Below, piece by piece: positions 23,967-33,740 of a stretch of 64,000 nucleotides of DNA. Source of the DNA: Blastomussa wellsi. Lineage: Eukaryota; Cnidaria; Anthozoa; Scleractinia; Plerogyridae. Under the pieces are notes generated by a model that was not told the origin of the DNA, ran no database searches, and saw only the letters and a program-made list of their open reading frames with translations. Both the position numbers and the translations under genes were made by a program. Position 1 is the first letter of the stretch; the number at the start of each line of letters is the position of its first letter. The DNA lies in assembly GCA_947652115.1 (NCBI GenBank), contig OX393569.1:21337773-21401772 (forward strand). The letters are read 5' to 3'.

Positions 23967-24670
23967 CATAGCGAAGTTGATCGGTGAGTTAATCATTCTG
24001 TGTGTGGCTCTTGCTCAGGACAGAGAACTCATGCGGATATGCTTCAAAGTAGACAGTAACCGAAAAATAAAAGAATTTAACAACATTCACGACACTCGAA
24101 TTGAATATGGGCAGTCGGTGAAACTGAAATCATGTGAAATATTGATTCCATTTTGCCATGAATCTACGGCATTTATTGCGCCGGACAACAACTATCTTCT
24201 GGTAACAATAAAAGCTACTGAATTAATGTCAAGCAAAGCAATCAGTGCAGAAATTTTCGCTCAGGAACAATTTAGGTAGCTAGTGTTTTGCCAAGAGTTT
24301 GTTAAACAGAGGTTTAATACTTAGTTAATGGATCCTCTTTAGCGAATGTGACACTTTTTTGTGCAATTTCTGCGGCGGTGTCAAAAGACTTGTTGAATTA
24401 CAGGTAAACCTAGCGGGTCGTTTTGTTACCAGTTGTGCAGTGTACAGGTCAATTGTTATTCATATGTAGTTACCAGCAGTTTTCATGAGCGATAATAATG
24501 GACCGCGAATTTGGAATAAAACTTGTGGACATGACTTTCAGTAGGCGTCGCTTTTCGGACGCTTTAGAGTACGGCAAAAATTAAGGGTGTAGTTAACATG
24601 TTATACTGATGCTATGGTAACAAATTATGTCAAGAAAATTATCACAACGTTTTGATTCAGAGCAATTGCT

Positions 24671-25003
24671 AAGTATAGGTAATCACATGAGGCCAAGTAC
24701 TATTAGAAGCGACTCGGGCAATTTTGGAAAACTTTGAAAACTCTCGTGAAATTAATCCTTAATAGTACGAGGTCTCATGGGATTACTTGTTTATCAATAA
24801 AGGGCAAAATTTATACGAAGGAAAATCACGCGCGCAGTCTATTTTTATCTGGGAAGCCTGTTTAGCGCTACGGCAATTAACGGATTAGCCAATCATAAAC
24901 AGGTAATCATGCCCTCTCTTGATTACTAAAAATGCCCTCGATTAAGAAAAAATGCTTTCTCTCTCAACCAATCAGCGCTCAGTAATTTTGCCCTTTATAT
25001 TGT
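24671..25003 (+). mobile_element. Composite MITE-like repeat, copy A
   Basis: It begins near TATAGGTAATCACATGAGG and runs through AAAGGGCAAAATTTATACG and TTAGCGCTACGGCAATTA to about TTTTGCCCTTTAT. The same sequence lies in reverse at 42354-42672. The first hundred bases are themselves a fold-back around an inner segment that is inverted relative to copy B. Non-coding. Confidence 0.75.
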
Positions 25004-27167
25004 TAAAGCGTATTAGTACTGACCCTTCAAGTCTGAAAACTGAAATGCTAGAAGCCTTATCAGCAGATACGTTCAAAAAGGAATCGTTTGAAAAAGCCAT
25101 CAGTACCACGTTTAAAACTTTACTTTTGAGAAAGTAGGAACATTAGTTAATGCGCAAAACGGCTGTAGTCGAATTTAGCCCGAAACTTAGTGGACAACAA
25201 GCTGAGTAAATCAATTTAAAGGGACACTCTGAGTGTAACGGAAACTACTTTTCCGCTTTTTTAGTAAAATGGCCACAAACTCATGACTAAGTTCTTCCAT
25301 CCATACAGGAAATGTTCCTAGAACATAAAGATATCAAGCAAATTGTTTAAGAAAGAGGGTGACCATAAATAGTTTTCATCAATTTTTCCAAATCACAAGT
25401 ACAGAACTTGAAAAGTCAGCCTGACTTTTCAAGTTCAGATCTAAAGCTCCTTGTGATGTCGCAGTGATACCACTCTACACAGCTTCAGTGCACTGGAATA
25501 GTAATTTTAACAAAACTTGACCACTGTTTGTAGGTTTGCATTGCCGTAAACACGTTTTTGGGGCTGTTGAATTTTTGAAGTTATACTCGTGACAGTGTCC
25601 CCTTAATGCTGCACTGTTTGCACACTTCGGACAAGCATGGCGTAATACCGTCATCCCGTAATCCCGTCAAAACCGGTTGCGAAAGCTATGATTTCTCACA
25701 CGATTGGTCACGACAGTTATTTCTATCGATTACACGGATTCCTTTAAAAATAGAGCACGTCATCGCAAAGTAACCGCTGTTAGAAAGCATTACCGGTACT
25801 AAGACATGAGATCCAAATTTGCCAACACGGTGGACTCCTAGTCACAAACTGATGAATGCTCAGCCCCTGCACGTGTTTCAGCAAATCATCCGGTCATGCT
25901 TCGATGCATTTGAAGCTCATTCTTGATCACTGATTGGACGTCCTATCAGTGTTAGCACTTCTCCTTCGTTTTCCCTCCGACTTTTGTCTTTTATTCTATC
26001 GGACTCTGATGGAAGACGTGCTGGCCTAATGGTAAGCGCGCTGGACGCCAAAAACTGTGAAACATGAGCTATTTTCAGGTACAAAAATATTTGTAAATAC
26101 GCATCTGTCACGAAATCCCTGGGCGTTACAGTGAGCCCTTCTTTTTCCACCAGTGATAAATGTCAGATTTCCGTTCAACGTGTCAGTATGTCTGAAGTGT
26201 CAGACGTTGTTTCGCCCTAATGGGAAGACCTTTGACACTTTAGACTGCGTGTCAGTGGACATAACATCTTTTCCGGTAAATCTGTCCTAAGCAAAGTTCG
26301 AAGTGCCCATCGATTTATTCCATTCAAAAATTCAAATTTCTTTTGGATGCTATTCAACAAATCTTTGATTCATTCTTTCACAGAATTCAGTGGTCATCTG
26401 TATACTCAGATTGATGGTGGTGTTCAGGGGTAGTGACCTTCCCTCCCACACACACAAGCAAGAATCTTCGCATCCTATCCATCCAGGCCCTACCCTACCG
26501 CACACATGCGCGCGCTTTGAGCAATCTAAAACCTCCCCTTCCATCACATGTCAGCAAATGTCACTGTACTGTGCTACTTGCGTGAAAATAACTTATAACT
26601 TTCAAATCTATAAATCCTTTAAACCCCATTATCAACGTACAAATTCTCCTTGTTTATCCACATATATTTCTTATAAAACTTGTCAGGAGAAGTTGAAAAC
26701 TGTACGCTGATAATGCACTCTTACAGTATGAAGTTTTAAATCTTCTTTACTGCCGGTAAAAGGCGAATAATCCTTTCCTTTTATGTGCTTCATCTTGCTT
26801 TGCAAGGAGTCCAAGGGTCAAAGCTCGTAATAAATCCTCCGTTTCACAGCATTTTCGCCAGCTTTACCATACTAAAAATTTTCTATTCTCAACTGACACA
26901 TCTTCCAATAAACTTTATATAACCGAACTGCTGAGCGAATTTGCACATGACAAAAAGAAAACAATGGTTGATATTTAGACATGAAAATTCAAATATTCTG
27001 TCACTGTTATTTTTAGTAGTTTTCTCCTGCCAAAACTCTGAACTTTGATCGAAACGGCTGAAGAAAGCATTACTTCTCTTATTCTTTATTGTTTTACATG
27101 TTTTGATAATCGAGCATTTGAACGCGGCATGATCATGACGTATTCACTTGAAACGTCACCTTACTGG

Positions 27168-27200
27168 CTATAAAACTGAACAGTTTGCAACCAAAGTTCA
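27168..27200 (+). promoter_or_regulatory. TATA-type core promoter of the 27254 gene
   Basis: CTATAAAAC begins at 27168, 86 bp before the ATG at 27254, leaving a start site expected near 27195-27200. CRE-like ATGACGTAT (about 27135) and ACGTCACC lie just upstream. The position is consistent with a short 5' leader. The assignment is by sequence match only. Confidence 0.5.
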
Positions 27201-27253
27201 ACTCGAGTAGAAGTCGTCAGACGACGTTCATACTGAACTAACTATCGTCAAGT

Positions 27254-28255
27254 ATGTCTGAAGGTTCCTTTCCGAAGCGAGGTCTTGGTAGAATTTTTCA
27301 CAAGAAGACTGACAAAAGGAACGGTGAAAAATCTGCGCCAGAAAAGAAGAAAAAACATAAACGGCAACCTACGATAACATCCACGAAAGCCTGGCACCTT
27401 GAAAACAGTGAAGATCTCTTACAAACAGACGGAGCCCAAACAACTTCAAATGTCAAGGTACCGAACGAAAAGATCAAGAATCCACGACGGTTGCCATTTG
27501 GGAAAGCAAAACGGCTGAAGAAGAAAGATCACTCGACCGACGATAAACCGGATATTCTCCTAGAAGATCCCGCGTTGAATTCTAATGAAGGAGAACAATC
27601 GAGCGATCAGGGCAAAGACGAGGAAGATTTTGATGAACAGAAAATCACTCAACTGAACGAACAGAAAATCCCTCAAAACGAAGGCGAAACAGAAGATGAG
27701 GGTGAAGACTCTGGGGTCGTGCTGACTATAGATGTTGTCCCACAAGAAACCTCAAACGTTTCCTCTGAAACAAAAGAAACTGAAAGCCTGACTCCTGCAA
27801 AGACCTGCCCAACAGAAGATGAGGCCTCCGTGAAAACAATCACTCCGAATCCCGAGGGTCCAATAGATCAGGAAGAAAAGACTCTCCCGTCATCTCCGAT
27901 TCTTTGGAAAGTGTTTAGTTATTTGAAACAGCTTGTGTCAAACAACAAAAAGCTCAGCCAGTTCTACGCAGAATCGCCCAGTTCCCACTATGAGATCTGC
28001 CTGTATGCGTACGACCTCAGCCTCGCTAAGCTTTTGGCATTGTGTGGTTTTGTCTTGACTCGGGCTAGCGAGGCCAGTAAGCAGATTTTGGGGTATTGTA
28101 CGTCCTCGTTAATCAAGAAGTATCCGCAGTCCTTCAAACTTCAGTTAAAGAAGAAGAAACAGCAAAGAAACAAAGAGGCGTCGCATGAGATAACGTCTCA
28201 AAAGATTGAAGATCAGCCGAAGGAAAACGAACCAAGAGTCGAGTATCAAATTTAA
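27254..28255 (+). CDS. Lys/Glu-rich protein without CaaX box (333 aa)
   Basis: A complete single-exon frame from ATG to TAA. Unrecognised family. The N-terminus (MSEGSFPKRGLGRIF, then KKKKHKR) resembles that of the 30069 protein (GLGKQLF followed by KRKRKRGKK). Residues about 30-210 are low complexity and acidic, with a short repeat around NEQKI. Residues about 215-295 differ: they look folded and helical, with an aromatic and Leu-rich stretch (LWKVFSYLKQL, then LAKLLALCGFVL) that could be an amphipathic or membrane-associated helix bundle. The C-terminus is Lys-rich and ends VEYQI with no CaaX cysteine, unlike the other four genes of the row. A possible AATAAA lies at 28269. Confidence 0.75.
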   Translation: MSEGSFPKRGLGRIFHKKTDKRNGEKSAPEKKKKHKRQPTITSTKAWHLENSEDLLQTDGAQTTSNVKVPNEKIKNPRRLPFGKAKRLKKKDHSTDDKPDILLEDPALNSNEGEQSSDQGKDEEDFDEQKITQLNEQKIPQNEGETEDEGEDSGVVLTIDVVPQETSNVSSETKETESLTPAKTCPTEDEASVKTITPNPEGPIDQEEKTLPSSPILWKVFSYLKQLVSNNKKLSQFYAESPSSHYEICLYAYDLSLAKLLALCGFVLTRASEASKQILGYCTSSLIKKYPQSFKLQLKKKKQQRNKEASHEITSQKIEDQPKENEPRVEYQI

Positions 28256-30068
28256 CAGTGGGTTATATAATAAACGCATTTTCTCATAATTATAAGTACG
28301 TGCTATGATAAACCAAGTACGGCTCCGCTAATTATTACGCATAACAAGACGTTTTGTTATTCAAGAAACACAAAAGCTACTGAGATCGATGTTATCTGAT
28401 GATAGGCTGCGTGCAAATACGTCTGCACACGGGCTAATCTGATGAAGGATTATTTCAAAATGTACTTCAATTTCTTTTCGTTTATTTCTTTTATGTCACG
28501 CGAACACGTATATACGACACACAAATGTTACTTTTTTAGAATATAAAACCAAAAAAATTGGCGGCTTGTAATTTGACCAGACGAAAGGAAAACAACAGAT
28601 TTTTCCTTTCAAAAGCCACAATTTTGGGAAGTACGTAATATTTTAAAACAGTCCACCATATTGGCGCAATGTCTATAAACTTGTAATCGCTGTTCTTGAA
28701 TATTAATGAAAAGAAGCTATGTGAGCTGAGAATTCATTCATTTTGAACACAAACCGTTTGAATTTGCTTTTACCCTTGACGTGATCACGAAAGCAGGTTT
28801 AGCTACTTGTGTGAAGACAACATAAAGTATACTGAGAACGCTCAACTTGTGTTTGTGTATTACGAAAACAATAAACCACGCAAGTGTGTGTTTGTAGTCT
28901 TTTTAAGTCGCACGTGTGTAAATTTTATTTAAACCCAGTTCCTTCGCTCTTTTAGCGATGAATGAGCTGAGCTTGGTACCCGGTTTGGCAGAACGTTCTT
29001 GTTGCTGTGTTTAACGATTTCAATTCAGCCGGCGCCAAAATCAATCAACTGATGCGTGTTAACATCAACAACAAGCTCAGTCACTAGAATGCAATATTCA
29101 CCACACTGAGCTGCATGCGGCAAAGTTATAAGAAAATTTTTAGCATATTGTATGGCATGCATATGAATACTTCACTCTACACCCTTGATCTCCAAGTATT
29201 TCCCAAACCATAACACCGGAAACTTCGTGGTATTCTCTTTGCTCTATAAATATGTCTGTGGCGGGTTCCACCTGCATAGAAGATTTTCTCTCGGCTTACC
29301 AGCCGATCGGGTGCTTTGTAGAACGAATTACCTCATTGAATCCTAACAGCGAAACAGCGATTTGCACAATAATGGTTTTGTAAAACAAAGAATATCTCAA
29401 ACGATTGTCTTTATTTCCATCACCTGAATGTATTTGAACAGTAAGGAGATATTATGTTTTGATCAATCTTGGAAATAAAAGTTTGTTATACCAAAAGGCT
29501 GGTACTGTTGTTACAAGTGATATTTTTCGGCAATGTTAGCAAAAGTTAGATTCCACGCAAAAATAATGCGCGCAATTTATTCATGGAAACAGAACAGAGC
29601 TTGTTAACACTCTTTTCACATGCAAATCACTGATGAACTCGTGCCGCACCTTTTGCGTTCAAAATTAGGCGTTAATTTTGCACTCTGTAAACATGTGGAA
29701 CAGATCTAGACTTTGGACGGACCGTAAAATAATTCTGATTGGCTGGTTGCGCTGTTGCGATAACGTAGTTCACTTTTGACTAGAAACCGATTCAGCAAAG
29801 CAAATCTATATAGTTAGAAATGGTGCAAACTGTTATTCCTTTATGATTAACGGTGAAAAAATGTGGAATTCTGTTAATTAAACTCGTGCAAACCACATGA
29901 TTTGAATTTCACGTGCATAACTGTCATGTGACTTCAGGTGAATGGCTTCACACCTCAAACGATCGATGAACCTATTTTACATATCTCTTTCAAATAATTT
30001 TATTCATTTCTGCGAATGACAAGTTTGAAACGCAAGCGGAGAGATCTTCTCAATAATATTGCTGTAAA
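28256..30068. other. Intergenic region between two cluster genes
   Basis: I see no exon, tRNA or clear repeat in these 1.8 kb. The leader and promoter of the 30069 gene must lie near its right end; there is no convincing TATA box. Confidence 0.4.
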
Positions 30069-33000
30069 ATGGCAGAGAGTTCAAAGTCTGGCGGATTAGG
30101 AAAGCAACTCTTCGGCGCCAAGGGCGGCATGGAACACGAGACTAAACGGAAAAGAAAGAGAGGCAAAAAGCCAGCCCGAACACAATCAAAAGAAACATTG
30201 GAGGGCGAGTTGAAAGGTCAGGAATGTTCTAATTTGGTTTGCGACGAACAAACCGATGGTGATAATAAGGAACATTTCAAGCTTAAAGCGGAAGAAAAAA
30301 GCCAAACTGTTTCCACGAAGGACGAAAGTGGAGTGGCGAATGTTTCAGAAGAATCGAATTCGCAAGATAACGAGAAAACGGCAACTGTGGAGACTGAACA
30401 AGGGAAGAACATCAGCGAAGAGAGTATGAACAAAGAAGGTCAGCCGGATATGCAGACGGTTCATGAACAGAGAAGCGATGAACAAGGATCAAAATACGAG
30501 CCAGCTAAACCAGATCAAGCAAGCAGCAACAAAAAACGCAAGCTAACTTTACACCGCTCTAAAAAGGTTAAAGCTTCGAAGAACAAGAGCTCCTTCGATC
30601 AGGATAAACGCGATGAAATTCTAACAGAAGCCACCACAGTGGACACGAAAACAGCCGAAGAAAATGCGAAGGAAATTTGCGTGATACAAGTGGATCAAAC
30701 TGCCGCAGCAAAATTCAAAGCAAGCGCTGGTCCTGCGGATAAAGAAAACAATGAAGCGTCGAAATCTCCTGAGGGAATTCAAGAAAATTCGCTCAGCAAA
30801 AACAACAAAGGAAAGAAATTGAATCCATTAGCAAGTTTTGGTCGAACTAAGAAGAAACTGGAGATTGCTCCAATGAAATTGGATCAGACTGCTAACGAAA
30901 CGTACAAGTCCCTGAATGACAGTCCAGTGAGATCTGAAAGATCTGAGAGCACAAGTCAGGACATTCAGATTACGGACACTGTCGACAGTGTGTTAAAAGA
31001 ACCTGTTGCTGCCGATAACAGTGACTTCAACAACGAGCAAATGAACGATGGAAAAGATGAAGGAACAGAAATCGAGAAGAAAATAGCTGGCAAAAAGAAG
31101 AAAAAGAAAGGTTCGGTTCTTAGTTTCAAGCACAGCAAATCTAGCCTTGGAAAGAAAAAATCGTCAAAAACCCAAGAACAGGGCGCGCAAAGCAATCCAA
31201 GCGAGAAATCTTCAGAAAGAAAAGGTGGTGATGTCAGCACCATGGCACCTGATCTAGTGGAAAAGATGGAAACTGAATCTGAAGAAATCAAATTGGAACC
31301 CAAGGCAAGCGAAACCGAAACAGCTGATTTGAAAACCGAGGAAACGTCAAGTGCGGCGGCCGAAATGGCACAAAAAATCTCTTACAAAGAAGAAACCAAG
31401 AGAGCGGAAAGTAAAGACACCAGCGCAACAGCGGATGAAGCCGATTCGAACGAAGTTACATCGAAGAAAGAGAAGAAAGAAAACATTTTACGCCGCTCAT
31501 TGCGAAAGTTCAAGTCTCAAAGTAAAGGTGTGCAAGGGAAGAATAAGCCAAACGATGGTGAAAAAATCGCAGAAGTGGATGAAGGCGGGGAAGCGGAGAA
31601 GAGAAAGAGACCTGAATTAGAACAAGCTTCAGAAGAACAAATACCGGCGGCTGAAGATAAAGAGCAGTGTATTGATCAAGAAGGCAATTCAAAGGCAGTG
31701 AAAAGAAAGGAACAAGAACTGGGAAATGTCACTCCACCAGCCCTGAAGAGGAAGAAAGAGGATGGCGAAAATATCATAGATATCCAAGGAAACGATGCGA
31801 TGTACGAAACAGCAATTCACGAAGAAACGCAAGCTCAAAGCACGTTCGAAGAACCAAAAGCGTTGAAGGATATAGAAAATGTGAAAGAGAAAGAGAAAGA
31901 AAAGAGCGTCCACGAGTTTAATTTTCAAATAAAGAAAGAACTATCAGTTCAAAAGAACAATACGGAAGAGAATGAAGAAAGCAAACAAAGCGAAGCGGAG
32001 GAGATTTCACGCGAACCGCTCGCGCGCGATGACACGCAAACCGAAGAAGAGATCACAAAGGAAGCTCAAGAAATTTGTCATGAACTAATGAAAACAGTGA
32101 TCCATGAGTTGATTGAGTTTCTTGAAAAGAAAGAGGCCAACAAATCTGCAGAAAATGCGAGGCAAGTTGAGGAAAAAGGAAGAGCCAACTTCAGCGACGA
32201 GGAAAATGCAGTTGCCGAAAGTCAACAGCAGACGAGTGCAATTGGTGACGCTGAGCTTGAAGACGAAACCGAAGATGACTCGTACGATTCCGATGTTACT
32301 GTAGTGACACCCGAACAATTAGTGAGCCAGGAGTCTTTAATCGAGCACAAAACCGAACCAAGCTCCGACGAGGAAACCACATTAGAAAGCGAGGAACACC
32401 AGGCTGAGCTAAATCCCGAAGAAATACAAGTCATCACGAAAGAAGTCTCATCGGAGACCGAGATGACACGACCCACCGAGAAACGACAGGAACAAGAAAG
32501 GAAGCCAAATGCTGAAGACGAAGAAATGCGCTCTATCACTGTTGGGGTATCACAGCAAACCGAGTCACGCGAAGAAAACTATCTCGAACTAAATAACAAA
32601 GACGAAGAAACACGAGACACCAGCAAAAAAGTAAATTCGGAAACCGAGATGTTGAAAGACAGCGAGTTACCAGCCCAATACGAAACCAAACCACATCCTG
32701 AAGACGAAGAAAGTCGAGTCATCACCGAAGGAGCATCTTCGGAAACCGAAGTATCCCAAGACACCGAGTCAGCAGCCCAATATGGAACCAAGACAGATAC
32801 TGAAGACGAAGAAATCCGAGTCACCATCAGAGAAGCATCTTCAGAAACCGAGGCATCACGAGAATCCGCCCCGTCAGCCAAATACGAAAGTAAACCAGAT
32901 CCTGAAGACGAAGAAATGCGAGCCATCAACGAAAAACTGTCTTCGGAAACCGAAGCACCACGAGAGGTTGAGTCACCAATTGAAAGCGAGGCATCCGAAG

Positions 33001-33740
33001 CGACCCATGAAGATCCGAAACCAGAGTCACGTGAAACGAAACCGCAGGGGCCAGTGCCCGAATTACAAGAATGCAAAGCCGAAGAAAATACAGGGCCCGA
33101 AGATACACGAAATATCAAGGAAAGAACGTCTTCAGAAGTCGAGACATTCCCTCAGGAACATATGTCTGAGTCACAAGCAGATCGCGATACCGAACCAGCT
33201 ACCGAAGGTGAAGAAATGCAAGACATCAACAAGGCCGTATCTTCGGAAACCAACACATCCGAAGCCAGCAACGAGGATTCGAAAGTTCAGACAATGGATA
33301 TCAAACCCGAGGAACAAACCCCTGAGTCACGTACAGAACCAGATACCGAACGAAAAGAAATTCATGGCATCGTTGCGGTCGGCAAACCTTCGGAAACCGA
33401 GACATCCCAAACGAGCAAAGAGGATTTGGAATTCAAGGGGCGGATAGTAGAAGTGCATGTTCTTTACAAAGAACCGGAAGTCAGCAATGAATTGGAAAGC
33501 ACAGCAATGGCAAATGAGCTGGGCGCCACAAAACTGGACGAAGAAGATGGGAAACATAAAGATAAAAAGCTAGAGTACAGTGGTTTGATGGAGAGTTTCC
33601 AGACTTCCTCATGTCAGAATTCCGTGGAGCAATGGATCTTGGTGCATCAGATGCCATTGGACATGACTGAGGAGGTTTCCCGCCAAATTAAAAATGCGCT
33701 TAACCTGAGAAAGACTACTGCCTGCTGTACGGTCATGTGA
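30069..33740 (+). CDS. Giant Glu/Lys-rich repeat protein with W-x-x-V tail and CaaX box (1223 aa)
   Basis: A complete single-exon frame from ATG (MAESSKSGGLGKQLF) to TGA. Unrecognised family. It is almost wholly charged and predicted disordered. Four short basic patches punctuate the acidic background in the first half (RKLTLHRSKKVK, LASFGRTKKK, VLSFKHSKSS, LRRSLRKFKS). A central acidic segment (residues about 660-740) may be helical. Residues about 780-1110 contain about nine degenerate repeats of roughly 33 residues with the core EDEEMR...SSETE. The tail reads EQWILVHQMPL (W 35 residues from the end) and ends ACCTVM, a CaaX box with X = Met and an extra Cys for possible palmitoylation. I infer a lipid-anchored scaffold. 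A possible AATAAA lies at 34108. Confidence 0.85.
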   Translation: MAESSKSGGLGKQLFGAKGGMEHETKRKRKRGKKPARTQSKETLEGELKGQECSNLVCDEQTDGDNKEHFKLKAEEKSQTVSTKDESGVANVSEESNSQDNEKTATVETEQGKNISEESMNKEGQPDMQTVHEQRSDEQGSKYEPAKPDQASSNKKRKLTLHRSKKVKASKNKSSFDQDKRDEILTEATTVDTKTAEENAKEICVIQVDQTAAAKFKASAGPADKENNEASKSPEGIQENSLSKNNKGKKLNPLASFGRTKKKLEIAPMKLDQTANETYKSLNDSPVRSERSESTSQDIQITDTVDSVLKEPVAADNSDFNNEQMNDGKDEGTEIEKKIAGKKKKKKGSVLSFKHSKSSLGKKKSSKTQEQGAQSNPSEKSSERKGGDVSTMAPDLVEKMETESEEIKLEPKASETETADLKTEETSSAAAEMAQKISYKEETKRAESKDTSATADEADSNEVTSKKEKKENILRRSLRKFKSQSKGVQGKNKPNDGEKIAEVDEGGEAEKRKRPELEQASEEQIPAAEDKEQCIDQEGNSKAVKRKEQELGNVTPPALKRKKEDGENIIDIQGNDAMYETAIHEETQAQSTFEEPKALKDIENVKEKEKEKSVHEFNFQIKKELSVQKNNTEENEESKQSEAEEISREPLARDDTQTEEEITKEAQEICHELMKTVIHELIEFLEKKEANKSAENARQVEEKGRANFSDEENAVAESQQQTSAIGDAELEDETEDDSYDSDVTVVTPEQLVSQESLIEHKTEPSSDEETTLESEEHQAELNPEEIQVITKEVSSETEMTRPTEKRQEQERKPNAEDEEMRSITVGVSQQTESREENYLELNNKDEETRDTSKKVNSETEMLKDSELPAQYETKPHPEDEESRVITEGASSETEVSQDTESAAQYGTKTDTEDEEIRVTIREASSETEASRESAPSAKYESKPDPEDEEMRAINEKLSSETEAPREVESPIESEASEATHEDPKPESRETKPQGPVPELQECKAEENTGPEDTRNIKERTSSEVETFPQEHMSESQADRDTEPATEGEEMQDINKAVSSETNTSEASNEDSKVQTMDIKPEEQTPESRTEPDTERKEIHGIVAVGKPSETETSQTSKEDLEFKGRIVEVHVLYKEPEVSNELESTAMANELGATKLDEEDGKHKDKKLEYSGLMESFQTSSCQNSVEQWILVHQMPLDMTEEVSRQIKNALNLRKTTACCTVM
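32400..33400 (+). repeat. Degenerate ~33-codon coding repeats
   Basis: About nine units follow one another inside the 1223-residue protein. The recurring pattern is an acidic EDEE(M/I/S)R core, then a hydrophobic-x-hydrophobic step, then SSETE, then a variable linker often containing AQYETK or ESKP. Three to four central units are best conserved; outer ones are longer and decayed, as expected for old internal duplications. Confidence 0.75.

Larger units (their letters stand above)
23967..27253. other. Intergenic region with one composite repeat
   Basis: No supported gene. An open frame at 23977-24279 lacks an early ATG and is probably 3' UTR. A composite repeat lies at 24671-25003. A tRNA-like A-box fragment near 26014-26046 has no B box. 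The last 90 bp form the TATA-type promoter of the 27254 gene. Confidence 0.4.

Noticed and set aside
23977..24279. 100-codon frame directly after the 23523 gene
   Set aside because: Begins with a non-ATG codon and follows the stop codon of the previous gene; more likely 3' UTR.
26014..26046. tRNA-like sequence with an A-box (CTGGCCTAATGGTAAGCGCG)
   Set aside because: No B-box, no anticodon arm or acceptor pairing downstream; at most a SINE or tRNA relic.
32579..33118. Antisense and shifted frames within the 30069 gene, including 32782-33447
   Set aside because: Shadows of the repetitive Glu/Lys-rich coding sequence.
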